Source: Nocardia brasiliensis (GTDB lineage: Bacteria > Actinomycetota > Actinomycetes > Mycobacteriales > Mycobacteriaceae). Taken from it: a DNA stretch of 64,000 nt. A program made the position numbers and the translations under genes. The stretch is taken from assembly GCF_011801125.1 (NCBI RefSeq), contig NZ_CP046171.1, positions 7,626,001 through 7,690,000 on the forward strand, given 5' to 3'. Of the stretch, positions 7,915 through 15,681 are shown piece by piece (within the stretch, counting starts at the first letter, position 1; each line of letters begins with the position of its first letter). The notes beneath the pieces were generated by a model. The model was not told where the DNA came from. It saw only the letters and a list, made by a program, of their open reading frames with translations, and did no database searches.

Positions 7915-8676
7915 ATGGGCACCAACATCGCGCTGCGCTTCGACGGGGATCGCGCCTACGTCACCCTCGACCGGCCGGACAAGCACAACGGCCTGACCGT
8001 CGACATGCTGCGCGCGCTGATCGATACCGCGCACACCATCGCGAAACGCGACGACGTGCGCGCGGTGATCGTGTCCGGCAACGGCCCCAGCTTCAGCAGC
8101 GGCCTCGACATCGCCAAGACGGCGGGCGATCCGCTGGCCATCGTGCGCGCCTTCGTGCCGCTGCCATGGCGCGGCACCAATGTCTTCCAGGAAGCCTGCT
8201 GGGCCTGGCGTCGGCTGCCGGTTCCGGTGATCGCGGCCGTGCACGGCCGCTGCTACGGCGGCGGGCTGCAACTCGCGCTCGCCGCCGACTTCCGCTTCGC
8301 CACCCCGGACGCCGAGTTCTCGGTGATGGAGGCCAGGCACGGGCTGGTGCCGGACATGACCGGCGCGGCCACCCTGTCCCGGCTGATCGGCGTCGACAAG
8401 GCGCTGCTGCTGACGATGACCGCCGACACCGTCGATGCCGCCTACGCCGAACGGATCGGCCTGGTCACCGAGGTCACCGCGGATCCGGTCGCCGCGGCGG
8501 ACAAGCTCGCCGAGCGGATCGCGACGCGCTCGCCGCATGCCGTGGCCGGGGCCAAACGACTGTTCGACAAGGCCTGGCATGCCTCCGCCCGGCGCACGTT
8601 CGCCCTGGAACGGGCGACGCAACTGCCGCTGATCCTGCGGCTGGCCACCAACCGCGGCAAATCAAGCGCCGACTGA
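7915..8676 (+). CDS. Enoyl-CoA hydratase/isomerase family protein
   Basis: The protein has 253 residues (MGTNIALRFDGDRAYVTLDRP). Crotonase motifs are VIVSGNGPSFSSGLDI, AAVHGRCYGGGLQLALAAD and FSVMEARHGLVPDMTG, with Glu in VMEARHG at the region of the first catalytic acid and Asp in VPDMTG near the second. TAAGAT lies at 7903-7908, seven bases before the ATG, and no ribosome-binding site is present, so the mRNA is probably leaderless. The gene diverges from the thiolase operon across the 26-bp palindrome, and coordinate repression is likely. The substrate is unknown. Confidence 0.88.
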   Translation: MGTNIALRFDGDRAYVTLDRPDKHNGLTVDMLRALIDTAHTIAKRDDVRAVIVSGNGPSFSSGLDIAKTAGDPLAIVRAFVPLPWRGTNVFQEACWAWRRLPVPVIAAVHGRCYGGGLQLALAADFRFATPDAEFSVMEARHGLVPDMTGAATLSRLIGVDKALLLTMTADTVDAAYAERIGLVTEVTADPVAAADKLAERIATRSPHAVAGAKRLFDKAWHASARRTFALERATQLPLILRLATNRGKSSAD

Positions 8677-8787
8677 GGTCCGACCGGTAGTTCCCGGGCG
8701 ACCGCCGCCCTTTCCACGAGATCACTGCTAGCATTTCCCGGAGATTTGCCAGCCAGTCGAATTGTGGTGCGTTACACACCGCGAGGG

Positions 8788-8817
8788 GTCTGTGTATCGC
8801 GGAAGTCTGTGTATCGC
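8788..8817. repeat. 13-bp direct repeat upstream of the DUF4185 gene
   Basis: GTCTGTGTATCGC occurs at 8788-8800 and again at 8805-8817, a 17-bp period, 36 bp before the DUF4185 start codon. The copies are identical and noncoding. They could be tandem binding sites for a regulator, or a chance duplication. Confidence 0.6.
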
Positions 8818-8852
8818 ATTGCGTTCGGCGTGATTTCGGAGGGCGCACAGAC

Positions 8853-9959
8853 TTGAACAGAACCACGGCCGTCCTGCTTACCGCGTTGGTGGGTGTTTCA
8901 ACCTTGCTGACTACAGCGATTACCCCGGCCAGCGCCGACCCGAACACGATCAATCCGATTCCGGTGCTCAACGGCAGCAACGGTCTGCCCAATCTCGTCG
9001 GCCGATCCAGGGCCGTGTTCCAGATGACCGGCATGGCCAGCCCGAACAACACTCAGGCCTACAACGTGCTCGGCACCGACCTCGGCATCATGTGGGACAA
9101 CGGCAAGGGCGAGCTGCTCACCGCGTTCGGCGATACGGCGGGCATCGGCTTCCCCAACCTGCTGGCGGGCAGCATGTGGTCCTGGCGCTCCAACATTCTT
9201 ATGCGCAGCCACACGACGAACCCGGTCAACGGCATCTATTTCGACAGCGTGGTGCGCGATGTTTTCGGGCAGGCACGCGATCTCATCCCGAGCCCGAAAA
9301 TTCCGTTTCTGGAGATTAGCCGCATTCCCACCGCGGGCATTTCGGTGGGCGATGTGCAATTCATGAGCCTCATGTCCGTCCGCAGTTGGGACGAGGTCGG
9401 ACAGTGGAGCACCAACTTCTCCGGCCTCGCGGCCTCCGGCGACAACGGCGAGACGTGGGGCGAGTTGCCCGCCACCCGGCGCCCGAACGAGGGCGGCAAC
9501 GGCAACTTCCAGATGAACGCCTTCCTGAAGGACGGCGGGTTCATCTACGAGTACGGCACACCGCCGGGCCGCAACCATTCGGCCTATGTGGCCCGCGTTC
9601 CCGAGGCACAGATCACCGACCTCAGCGCCTACGAGTACTGGGACGGCAAGGACTGGCGGCGCGACGACGTGAACGCCGCGGTGCCGATCATGTGGGGCGT
9701 CGGCGAGCTGTCGGTGATGTACAACGCCCATCTCGGCCAATACATCTCGCTCACCACCGACCCGTTCAACTCGGTGGTGCTGCGCCGGGCGGAGACGCCG
9801 GCCGGGCCGTGGAGCGACCCCGAGGTGCTGATCGATACCAGGGAACTGCCGAGCGCGTACGCGCCATCGATCTTCCCGTTTCAGACCGGCCGTGATCTGT
9901 ACTACCTCACGACCGTGCACAGCCAGTACAACGTGCTGCTCATGCGCACGCAGCTCTAG
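8853..9959 (+). CDS. Secreted DUF4185 domain protein
   Basis: This 368-residue protein has a Sec signal peptide (MNRTTAVLLTALVGVSTLL, then an AxA-type cleavage site in TPASADPN). The mature part reads LGTDLGIMWDNGKGELLTAFGDT, WRSNILMRS, MSLMSVRSWDEVGQW, GDNGETWGELPATRR and VLRRAETPAGPWSDP, typical of DUF4185, which resembles a beta-propeller sialidase/arabinofuranosidase-like fold. Such proteins are common as exported products in Nocardia and Mycobacterium; some relatives act on cell-wall arabinan, but activity here is not shown. GGAGGG precedes the TTG start. It appears monocistronic. Confidence 0.85.
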   Translation: MNRTTAVLLTALVGVSTLLTTAITPASADPNTINPIPVLNGSNGLPNLVGRSRAVFQMTGMASPNNTQAYNVLGTDLGIMWDNGKGELLTAFGDTAGIGFPNLLAGSMWSWRSNILMRSHTTNPVNGIYFDSVVRDVFGQARDLIPSPKIPFLEISRIPTAGISVGDVQFMSLMSVRSWDEVGQWSTNFSGLAASGDNGETWGELPATRRPNEGGNGNFQMNAFLKDGGFIYEYGTPPGRNHSAYVARVPEAQITDLSAYEYWDGKDWRRDDVNAAVPIMWGVGELSVMYNAHLGQYISLTTDPFNSVVLRRAETPAGPWSDPEVLIDTRELPSAYAPSIFPFQTGRDLYYLTTVHSQYNVLLMRTQL

Positions 9960-10074
9960 CGTTTCGCGCCACCCGGACACCGACGATCCGGCGCGGTCCT
10001 TGACCTCGACCCGAGTTCACCTATGAGGCTGGATCGCGTCGGATCGTCGTTGTTCGGGAGTTTCCATGACCGCG

Positions 10075-10353
10075 TCAAGCCGCAGCACTGGTCGGGGCTG
10101 GTGCCTCGCGGGTGAAGGTGCGGCTGTCGCGGACCAGGGCCCATACGAGGTCGACCAGGCGGCGGGCCAGTGCGAATCAAGGCTTGGGTGTGGATCTTGC
10201 CTTCGGATCGTTTGCGCTGATAGAAGGCGCGATGGGCCGTTCGGGCGTTGGGTGCTCGACAGGGCGGCCATGTAGAACACTCGTCGCAGGCCGCGGTGGT
10301 AGCGGATGGGCCGGTGCAGGTTGCCGCGCACACGTCCGGAATCGCGGGGGCAC
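10075..10353 (-). pseudogene. IS110-family transposase, C-terminal remnant with two frameshifts
   Basis: Three minus-strand frames join into one IS110-type C-terminus. From about 10353 it reads CPRDSGRVRGNLHRP, then RYHRGLRRVFYMAALSS. After NGPSR a one-base deletion shifts frame to AFYQRKRSEGKIHTQALI. After ALI a one-base insertion shifts to ALARRLVDLVWALVRD, then SRTFTREAPAPTSAAA and TGA at 10075-10077. The stop is where an intact family member would end. Everything N-terminal, including the DEDD catalytic domain, is missing. This is a dead relic of an insertion next to the methyltransferase promoter. Confidence 0.85.
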
Positions 10354-10409
10354 TGGTTGCCGGAGACCGAAATCGCGGGGTAGCCGTGCGCGTCAATAGA
10401 CTCGCGCAC

Positions 10410-11093
10410 ATGGACGCGACCGAGTGGGACGAGCGCTACGCCCAATCCGAATTGGTCTGGGGCGCGCCACCGAACAGCACCGTGGTGGAGCACGTCTTCG
10501 GGCTGGAGCGGCGCACCCCGCTCGCGCCGGACCGCACGGGCCAGGTCCCCGAGTTGCCCCGCGCGCTGGACCTGGCCTGCGGCGAAGGACGCAACGCGCT
10601 CTGGCTCGCCACCCATGGCTGGCAGGTCTACGCCGTAGACTATTCTCAGGTCGGGGTGGACAAGGGCCGGACCATCGCCACCCGCCTGTCCCGCTCGGTA
10701 CGCAGCCGGATCACCTGGGAATGCGCCGACGTGACCGAACTCGAGACGGAAGGTCCGTTCGAACTCGTCCTGATGGTCTTCCTGCACCTGCCCGCCGAAC
10801 AGCGCCGCACCGTCCTGCGACATGCGGCCGAGCTGCTCGCGCCCGAAGGCACCCTGCTGGTGCTCGGCCACGACACCACCAATCTCACCGACGGCTACGG
10901 CGGCCCCAAGGACCCGAGCGTCCTGTTCACCCCGGACGACGTAGTCGCCGATCTCGCGCCCGCCATCGCCGCGCATCGCGTCCGCATCCGCCTGGCCGAG
11001 CGCGTCGCGCGCCCGACCGAGGGACGCGACGCGATCGACGCCCTGGTCATCGCGACCCGGCCCGCCGCGCCCGAACTCGAAGCCGCGGAGTGA
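10410..11093 (+). CDS. Class I SAM-dependent methyltransferase (TehB-like)
   Basis: The protein has 227 residues (MDATEWDERYAQSELVWG). It contains SAM-binding motif I as ALDLACGEGRNALWLA, motif II WQVYAVDYS, and FELVLMVFLHLP in motif IV. The N-terminal WDERY...WG pattern is typical of small TehB/thiopurine-type methyltransferases. TAGACT at 10397-10402 lies 7 bases before the ATG, so a leaderless transcript is likely. The IS110 remnant ends 57 bp upstream, so the promoter lies at the scar edge. The methyl acceptor is unknown. Confidence 0.83.
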   Translation: MDATEWDERYAQSELVWGAPPNSTVVEHVFGLERRTPLAPDRTGQVPELPRALDLACGEGRNALWLATHGWQVYAVDYSQVGVDKGRTIATRLSRSVRSRITWECADVTELETEGPFELVLMVFLHLPAEQRRTVLRHAAELLAPEGTLLVLGHDTTNLTDGYGGPKDPSVLFTPDDVVADLAPAIAAHRVRIRLAERVARPTEGRDAIDALVIATRPAAPELEAAE

Positions 11094-11221
11094 GCGACCA
11101 CCCTGTGCCACAACCGCTTTCGTGCTGCCACCGATAACGCGGCCACCGGAATAAGGGGCGTGCCGACGGCTGCCGCGCTGGCTACCGTGACGTGACCCGA
11201 TCCGTCCGTAGGAGTTGTTCG

Positions 11222-11452
11222 ATGCGCCGTACCTCGCTGAAAGTCATTGCCGCCGTTACGTTCACGCTGGCGGCAGGAGCCGGGGTCGCGCATGCCGCAC
11301 CCGGGATTCCGCTGGAGCCCGCACCGCACGGCCAAGTGAGCCCCGTCGGCAGCGAGGCAACGCCGATCGGCGTCTCGCCCGGCTCGAGCGACGCCGCGTC
11401 GCTGGCCTGCCTGCTGCAATCGCTGTCCGCGGGCGCCAAATACTGCCTCTGA
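11222..11452 (+). CDS. Small secreted protein (unknown)
   Basis: This 76-residue protein ([20 protein letters not shown]) has a clear signal peptide with probable cleavage after VAHA, leaving a mature peptide of about 50 residues. The mature part is Pro/Gly/Ser-rich and ends [18 protein letters not shown], with two Cys that could pair outside the cell. TAGGAG lies a few bases before the ATG. Similar small secreted proteins are common in Nocardia. No function is assigned. Confidence 0.7.
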   Translation: MRRTSLKVIAAVTFTLAAGAGVAHAAPGIPLEPAPHGQVSPVGSEATPIGVSPGSSDAASLACLLQSLSAGAKYCL

Positions 11453-11470
11453 GTCGGCGACCGCTATCGG

Positions 11471-12067
11471 CTACGCACACCAGCGCCGCAGCCACGGGGT
11501 GACGGTGTCGGCGATGACGTCGAAGCCGGTGCGGAACGAATGCGGTTGGCCCGCGATCACGACGACCTGCGCGGCATCGGCCGCGTCCGGTACGCCGAAC
11601 GGGTCGCTCCCGCCGTTGATCACGACCACCTCGACAGGCCCGGCCGCCAGCAGTTCGGCGCGCCGGGTCTTTTCCGGCTTGCCCGGCGGATGCAGCGGAA
11701 ACGACAGCGCGAGCACACCGCGCGCGTCGGCCTCGACCGCCGTCCGGCAGGCCACCCGCGCGCCGTTGCTGCGGCCGCCCTGGACGAGCGGCACGCCTGC
11801 GACCTCACGGCGCAACGCCGTCACGATCTCCAGCCACGCCTGGTCCTGCTTCTCCGCCGAGCCCGGCGCCCGCCGCCCGGCCACCCGATACGGCTGCACC
11901 ACCCTGGCCACGGCACCGCCGAGTGCCACCGCGCGCTCGCGCACCGCGAGCAGGTCTTTCGCGTCGACACCGCCGCCGGAGCCGTGGGTGAGCAGCAGCA
12001 GGAAGGTGGGTCGGCGCGGCCGGTCGAGCTCGATCTCGGCCGGTCCGGCACTCGTCTCGATGCGCAC
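11471..12067 (-). CDS. Alpha/beta-family hydrolase (dienelactone hydrolase-like)
   Basis: This 198-residue protein begins [17 protein letters not shown]. It contains [35 protein letters not shown] (nucleophile elbow GRSNGA), [15 protein letters not shown] (acid) and [14 protein letters not shown] (His). This matches the short family of uncharacterised alpha/beta hydrolases annotated KAN/dienelactone hydrolase-like. It converges with the small secreted gene and diverges from fadE5. The substrate is unknown. Confidence 0.82.
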   Translation of the reverse strand: MRIETSAGPAEIELDRPRRPTFLLLLTHGSGGGVDAKDLLAVRERAVALGGAVARVVQPYRVAGRRAPGSAEKQDQAWLEIVTALRREVAGVPLVQGGRSNGARVACRTAVEADARGVLALSFPLHPPGKPEKTRRAELLAAGPVEVVVINGGSDPFGVPDAADAAQVVVIAGQPHSFRTGFDVIADTVTPWLRRWCA

Positions 12068-12160
12068 AGCTCACCGTAACCAACGCACCGCCGCGGACGC
12101 CGTCGCCGCGCGCGTCGCTGTTTTCCGCGTCACATTGCCCGCTCGAGCCTTTGCCAGCCC

Positions 12161-12202
12161 ATTACCGGTCGGTAATATGGTGCCTAAGTTACCAGCGAGT
12201 AG
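12161..12202. promoter_or_regulatory. Two TTAC-N6-GTAA-type operator candidates upstream of fadE5
   Basis: Site 1 is the perfect palindrome ATTACCG-GT-CGGTAAT at 12161-12176, containing TTAC-N6-GTAA. Site 2 at 12189-12202 is a one-mismatch copy, TTAC-N6-GTAG, starting 27 bp downstream. Both lie in the fadE5/hydrolase divergent region, 92-133 bp before the fadE5 start. The same core occurs upstream of fabG4/fadA2 and of the TetR gene at 28340. Confidence 0.6.
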
Positions 12203-12293
12203 CATGCGGAAAACCGGCTACCGGTGGAGCGACAAACGGGCGGGAACGGCTAACCAACCGACCGCACCAACTCAACGGAGAGTGAGTACCGAC

Positions 12294-14129
12294 ATGGGTC
12301 ACTACAAGAGCAACGTCCGCGACCTGGAGTTCAACCTCTTCGAGGTCCTCGGTCTCGGTTCCGTCCTCGACAGCGGCGCCTACGGCGACCTGGACACCGA
12401 CACCGTCAAGGAGATGCTGAACGAGGTCCGCCGCCTGGCCGAAGGCCCGCTCGCGGACTCGTTCGCCGACGCTGACCGCAACCCGCCGGTGTTCGACCCG
12501 AACACCCACACCGTCTCGATTCCCGAGTCGTTCAAGAAGTCCTTCCGTGCCCTGCAGGAAGGTGGCTGGGAGAAGCTCGGCCTGCCCGAGGAGCTGGGCG
12601 GACTCGGCGTCCCGCGCACTGTGCACTGGGCGATCAGCGAACTGATCCTCGGCGCGCAGCCCGCCGCGTACATGTACGCCGCCGGCCCCGGCTTCAACAC
12701 CATCTTCCACAACAACGGCACCGACGAGCAGAAGAAGTGGGCCAAGATCGCGATCGAGCGCGACTGGGGCGCCACCATGGTGCTCACCGAGCCCGACGCG
12801 GGCTCCGACGTCGGCGCGGGCCGCACCAAGGCGATCAAGCAGGAAGACGGCAGCTGGCACATCGAGGGCGTGAAGCGCTTCATCACCTCCGCCGATGCCG
12901 ACGACATGTTCGAGAACACCATCCACCTGGTGCTGGCGCGTCCCGAGGGCGCCGGCCCCGGCACCAAGGGCCTGTCGCTGTTCTTCGTGCCGAAGTTCCA
13001 CTTCGACCGCGAGACCGGTGAACTCGGCGACCGCAACGGCGTTTTCGTCACCGGTGTCGAGCACAAGATGGGCCTGAAGGTCTCGGCCACCTGTGAGCTG
13101 ACCTTCGGCGGCCACGGCATCCCGGCCAAGGGCTGGCTCGTCGGCGAGGTGCACAACGGCATCGCGCAGATGTTCGACGTCATCGAGAACGCGCGCATGA
13201 TGGTCGGCACCAAGGCCATCGCGACCCTGTCGACCGGCTACCTGAACGCGCTCGACTACGCCAAGGAGCGGGTCCAGGGCGCCGACCTGACCCAGATGAC
13301 CGACAAGGCCGCGCCGCGCGTGACCATCACCCACCACCCGGACGTGCGCCGCTCGCTGGCCAGCCAGAAGGCCTACGCCGAGGGCCTGCGCGCGATCTAC
13401 CTGTACACCGCGGCCCACCAGGACGCCGATATCGCGCAGCTGGTCTCGGGTGCGGACGCCGATGTCGCGTTCCGCGTCAACGATCTGCTGCTGCCGATCG
13501 TCAAGGGTGTCGGCTCCGAGCGCGCCTACCAGTACCTGACCGAGTCGCTGCAGACCTTCGGCGGTTCCGGCTTCCTGCAGGACTACCCGATCGAGCAGTA
13601 CATCCGCGACGCGAAGATCGACTCGCTCTACGAGGGCACCACCGCCATCCAGGCGCAGGACTTCTTCTTCCGCAAGATCGCCAGGGACCGCGGCGTCGCG
13701 CTGGCGCACGTGGCGGGCCAGGTGCAGAAGTTCATCGATTCGGAGGCGGGCAACGGCCGGCTGAAGGGCGAGCGCAAGCTGCTCGCCACCGCGCTCGAGG
13801 ACGTGCAGGCCATGGCGGCCACGCTCACCGGTCACCTGATGGGCGCCCAGGAGAACCCGTCCGAGCTGTACAAGGTCGGACTCGGTTCGGTGCGCTTCCT
13901 GCTCGCCGTCGGCGACCTGCTGATCGGCTGGCAGCTGCTGCGTCAGGCCGAGATCGCCATCCAGGCGCTCGACAACGGCGCCACCGGTGCCGACGAGTCG
14001 TTCTACCAGGGCAAGGTCGCCGTCGCGCAGTTCTTCGCGCGCAACATGCTGCCGGAGCTGACGGCCACCCGCACCGTGCTGGCCAACCTGGACAACGACA
14101 TCATGGAGCTGGACGAAGCGGCGTTCTGA
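12294..14129 (+). CDS. fadE5: Acyl-CoA dehydrogenase FadE5
   Basis: This 611-residue flavoprotein starts [18 protein letters not shown] at ATG 12294, behind GGAGAGTGAG. Its length and opening match mycobacterial FadE5, a long acyl-CoA dehydrogenase of wide chain-length range. The middle domain reads [19 protein letters not shown] and [16 protein letters not shown]. The catalytic base is Glu447 in [18 protein letters not shown]. It catalyses the first FAD-dependent step of beta-oxidation in the cytoplasm. In M. tuberculosis fadE5 adjoins fadA2; here fadA2 is 9 kb away. A strong terminator follows, and shared operators suggest TetR control. Confidence 0.93.
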   Translation: MGHYKSNVRDLEFNLFEVLGLGSVLDSGAYGDLDTDTVKEMLNEVRRLAEGPLADSFADADRNPPVFDPNTHTVSIPESFKKSFRALQEGGWEKLGLPEELGGLGVPRTVHWAISELILGAQPAAYMYAAGPGFNTIFHNNGTDEQKKWAKIAIERDWGATMVLTEPDAGSDVGAGRTKAIKQEDGSWHIEGVKRFITSADADDMFENTIHLVLARPEGAGPGTKGLSLFFVPKFHFDRETGELGDRNGVFVTGVEHKMGLKVSATCELTFGGHGIPAKGWLVGEVHNGIAQMFDVIENARMMVGTKAIATLSTGYLNALDYAKERVQGADLTQMTDKAAPRVTITHHPDVRRSLASQKAYAEGLRAIYLYTAAHQDADIAQLVSGADADVAFRVNDLLLPIVKGVGSERAYQYLTESLQTFGGSGFLQDYPIEQYIRDAKIDSLYEGTTAIQAQDFFFRKIARDRGVALAHVAGQVQKFIDSEAGNGRLKGERKLLATALEDVQAMAATLTGHLMGAQENPSELYKVGLGSVRFLLAVGDLLIGWQLLRQAEIAIQALDNGATGADESFYQGKVAVAQFFARNMLPELTATRTVLANLDNDIMELDEAAF

Positions 14130-14156
14130 CAGACGCTCGGTGATGCGGTAACGACG

Positions 14157-14188
14157 AAGCGGCCCGGATTCGATCCGGGCCGCTTTTT
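14157..14188 (+). terminator. Rho-independent terminator after fadE5
   Basis: The stem AAGCGGCCCGGA pairs with its exact complement across a TTCGA loop, and the transcript then runs into a T-tract. It lies 27 bp after the fadE5 stop and just before the convergent GGDEF gene. Confidence 0.9.
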
Positions 14189-14195
14189 CATTGCC

Positions 14196-15347
14196 TCACA
14201 AGGTGTTCGACACCACCGACGCATCCGCCACCACCATGTTCCCGCCCAGCTGCTTGGCGCGATACATCGCCTCGTCGGCGTTGCGGAGCAGGCGATAGGC
14301 CTGCGCGGGGTCTCGGGTGCCACGGGCGACGACCACGCCCACGCTCGCGGTCACCGCGATCGTCTCCGCCGGTTCGGCGGCTGCGGCCCGCACCGGTATC
14401 GGCTCGGAGACCGCGAGCCGGACCTGCTCCGCGGCCGCCTGCGCGGTCTGCTCGTCGAGCCTGCCGAAGATCACGAATTCCTCACCGCCGGTACGCGCGA
14501 CCAGCGCGGGCGAGCCGAGCACGGCCCGCAACCGCCCAGCGGTGCACACCAGGACCTGATCGCCGACGCCGTGGCCGAAGCGGTCGTTCACGTCCTTGAA
14601 CCGATCTATGTCCAGCGCGATCGCACAGACCGGCGCGTGACACCCCGAGCCGATCAATTGGGCCAGGCGCAATTCCAACCCGCGCCGATTCAGCAAGGTG
14701 GTCAACGGATCTCGGACCGCGTCCTGTCGCAGCACCCAGAAGCAGAATTGCATCGACGGGAGCAGCAGCACTCCGCACGCCACCATCATCAGCACGATGG
14801 CGACGCCGAGCATCGGGTCACCGCCCTCTGCCACCATCCGGCCCGAGAGCAGCAGGGTCGAGAACATCGTCCAAGCCGCATGCACGGCAAGCACTTTCGC
14901 ATTGTGCATGACCGCCAGATAGCCACCGGTGACCACCAGCAGAGTCAGCCCGACCGCGCCGTAGACGCGATTGGACTCCTGCAGGTTCGCCACCGTGATC
15001 CCGACATCCGCGCCCCCGAACAACAGCAGCGATTCGATCCGCGACGGCCACGGCAGCAGCCACCAGCGCAGCGCCCAGTACCCCGCGAACGCGACGATGA
15101 CCCAGTCGAGCGTCCGGCCGACTGTGTCCGGTGGACCGCCGTCAGAAGTCAGGGCCAGCACGGCGATGCCCATGAGCAGCACACCGCCCGCGCCGACGAC
15201 CAGCTTCAGCCAGCGCACCGCCGGGTAGGCGTCGAGCGCACGCGCCAGCCAGGCATAGTCGGCAGGATCGCGCCACCAGGCACGGAACATCGCGACAGCA
15301 TCGGGCACACCGCTCACCACCTCGCTCGTAGAGGTTTCGGATTGCAT
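14196..15347 (-). CDS. Membrane-bound GGDEF diguanylate cyclase
   Basis: From ATG 15347 (MQSETSTSEVVSGVPD) the protein has 383 residues; a longer GTG/ATG start is possible. The first half holds about six hydrophobic segments (for example LVVGAGGVLLMGIAVLAL, then LMMVACGVLLLPSMQF). The second half is a GGDEF domain beginning VRDPLTTLLNRRGLELRL, with CAIALDIDRFKDVNDRFGHG and the active-site signature RTGGEEFVIF. GGEEF is a catalytically competent variant, so it should make cyclic di-GMP from GTP at the membrane. No PAS or EAL domain is seen; the membrane part may be the sensor. Confidence 0.87.
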   Translation of the reverse strand: MQSETSTSEVVSGVPDAVAMFRAWWRDPADYAWLARALDAYPAVRWLKLVVGAGGVLLMGIAVLALTSDGGPPDTVGRTLDWVIVAFAGYWALRWWLLPWPSRIESLLLFGGADVGITVANLQESNRVYGAVGLTLLVVTGGYLAVMHNAKVLAVHAAWTMFSTLLLSGRMVAEGGDPMLGVAIVLMMVACGVLLLPSMQFCFWVLRQDAVRDPLTTLLNRRGLELRLAQLIGSGCHAPVCAIALDIDRFKDVNDRFGHGVGDQVLVCTAGRLRAVLGSPALVARTGGEEFVIFGRLDEQTAQAAAEQVRLAVSEPIPVRAAAAEPAETIAVTASVGVVVARGTRDPAQAYRLLRNADEAMYRAKQLGGNMVVADASVVSNTL

Positions 15348-15681
15348 GCGACAAGCGCGGGACCACGGCATCGGGATCCCGCCAGCTACCGAAAGTAGTG
15401 TATGGCGCGCGCCGCGTGGTCGCACCCGCTGGGTCGGGCGGCGTCGACGTCGATTGTCACGCCTCACCACTGGTCAGCCGGATATTTGTCAGCTTGCCCC
15501 ACCGCCGCCGGGGGGGACGCCGAGCGCCGCGCCGACCGTTTCGCCGGAACCGGCGCGCTCGCGCGTGAACCCCCGGCAAACGACGCGTGGCGCCACCGGC
15601 CAGCCGGTGCACGACCGGCCGGTGGCGTAGATCCGCGCGGCGGACCGCAGGGTGTACGGACCGAGTGGGCGAACTAGGAAC
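15348..15681. other. Intergenic stretch with one hairpin
   Basis: No convincing gene is seen between the two minus-strand genes. The stretch holds a hairpin at 15591-15627 (11-bp stem CGCCACCGGCC, 15-nt loop, no T-tract) that could end vanW transcription, plus the upstream region of the GGDEF gene. Confidence 0.55.

Noticed and set aside
12189..13835. 548-residue frame opposite fadE5
   Set aside because: It is a low-complexity antisense translation; fadE5 is clear on the other strand down to its catalytic Glu447.
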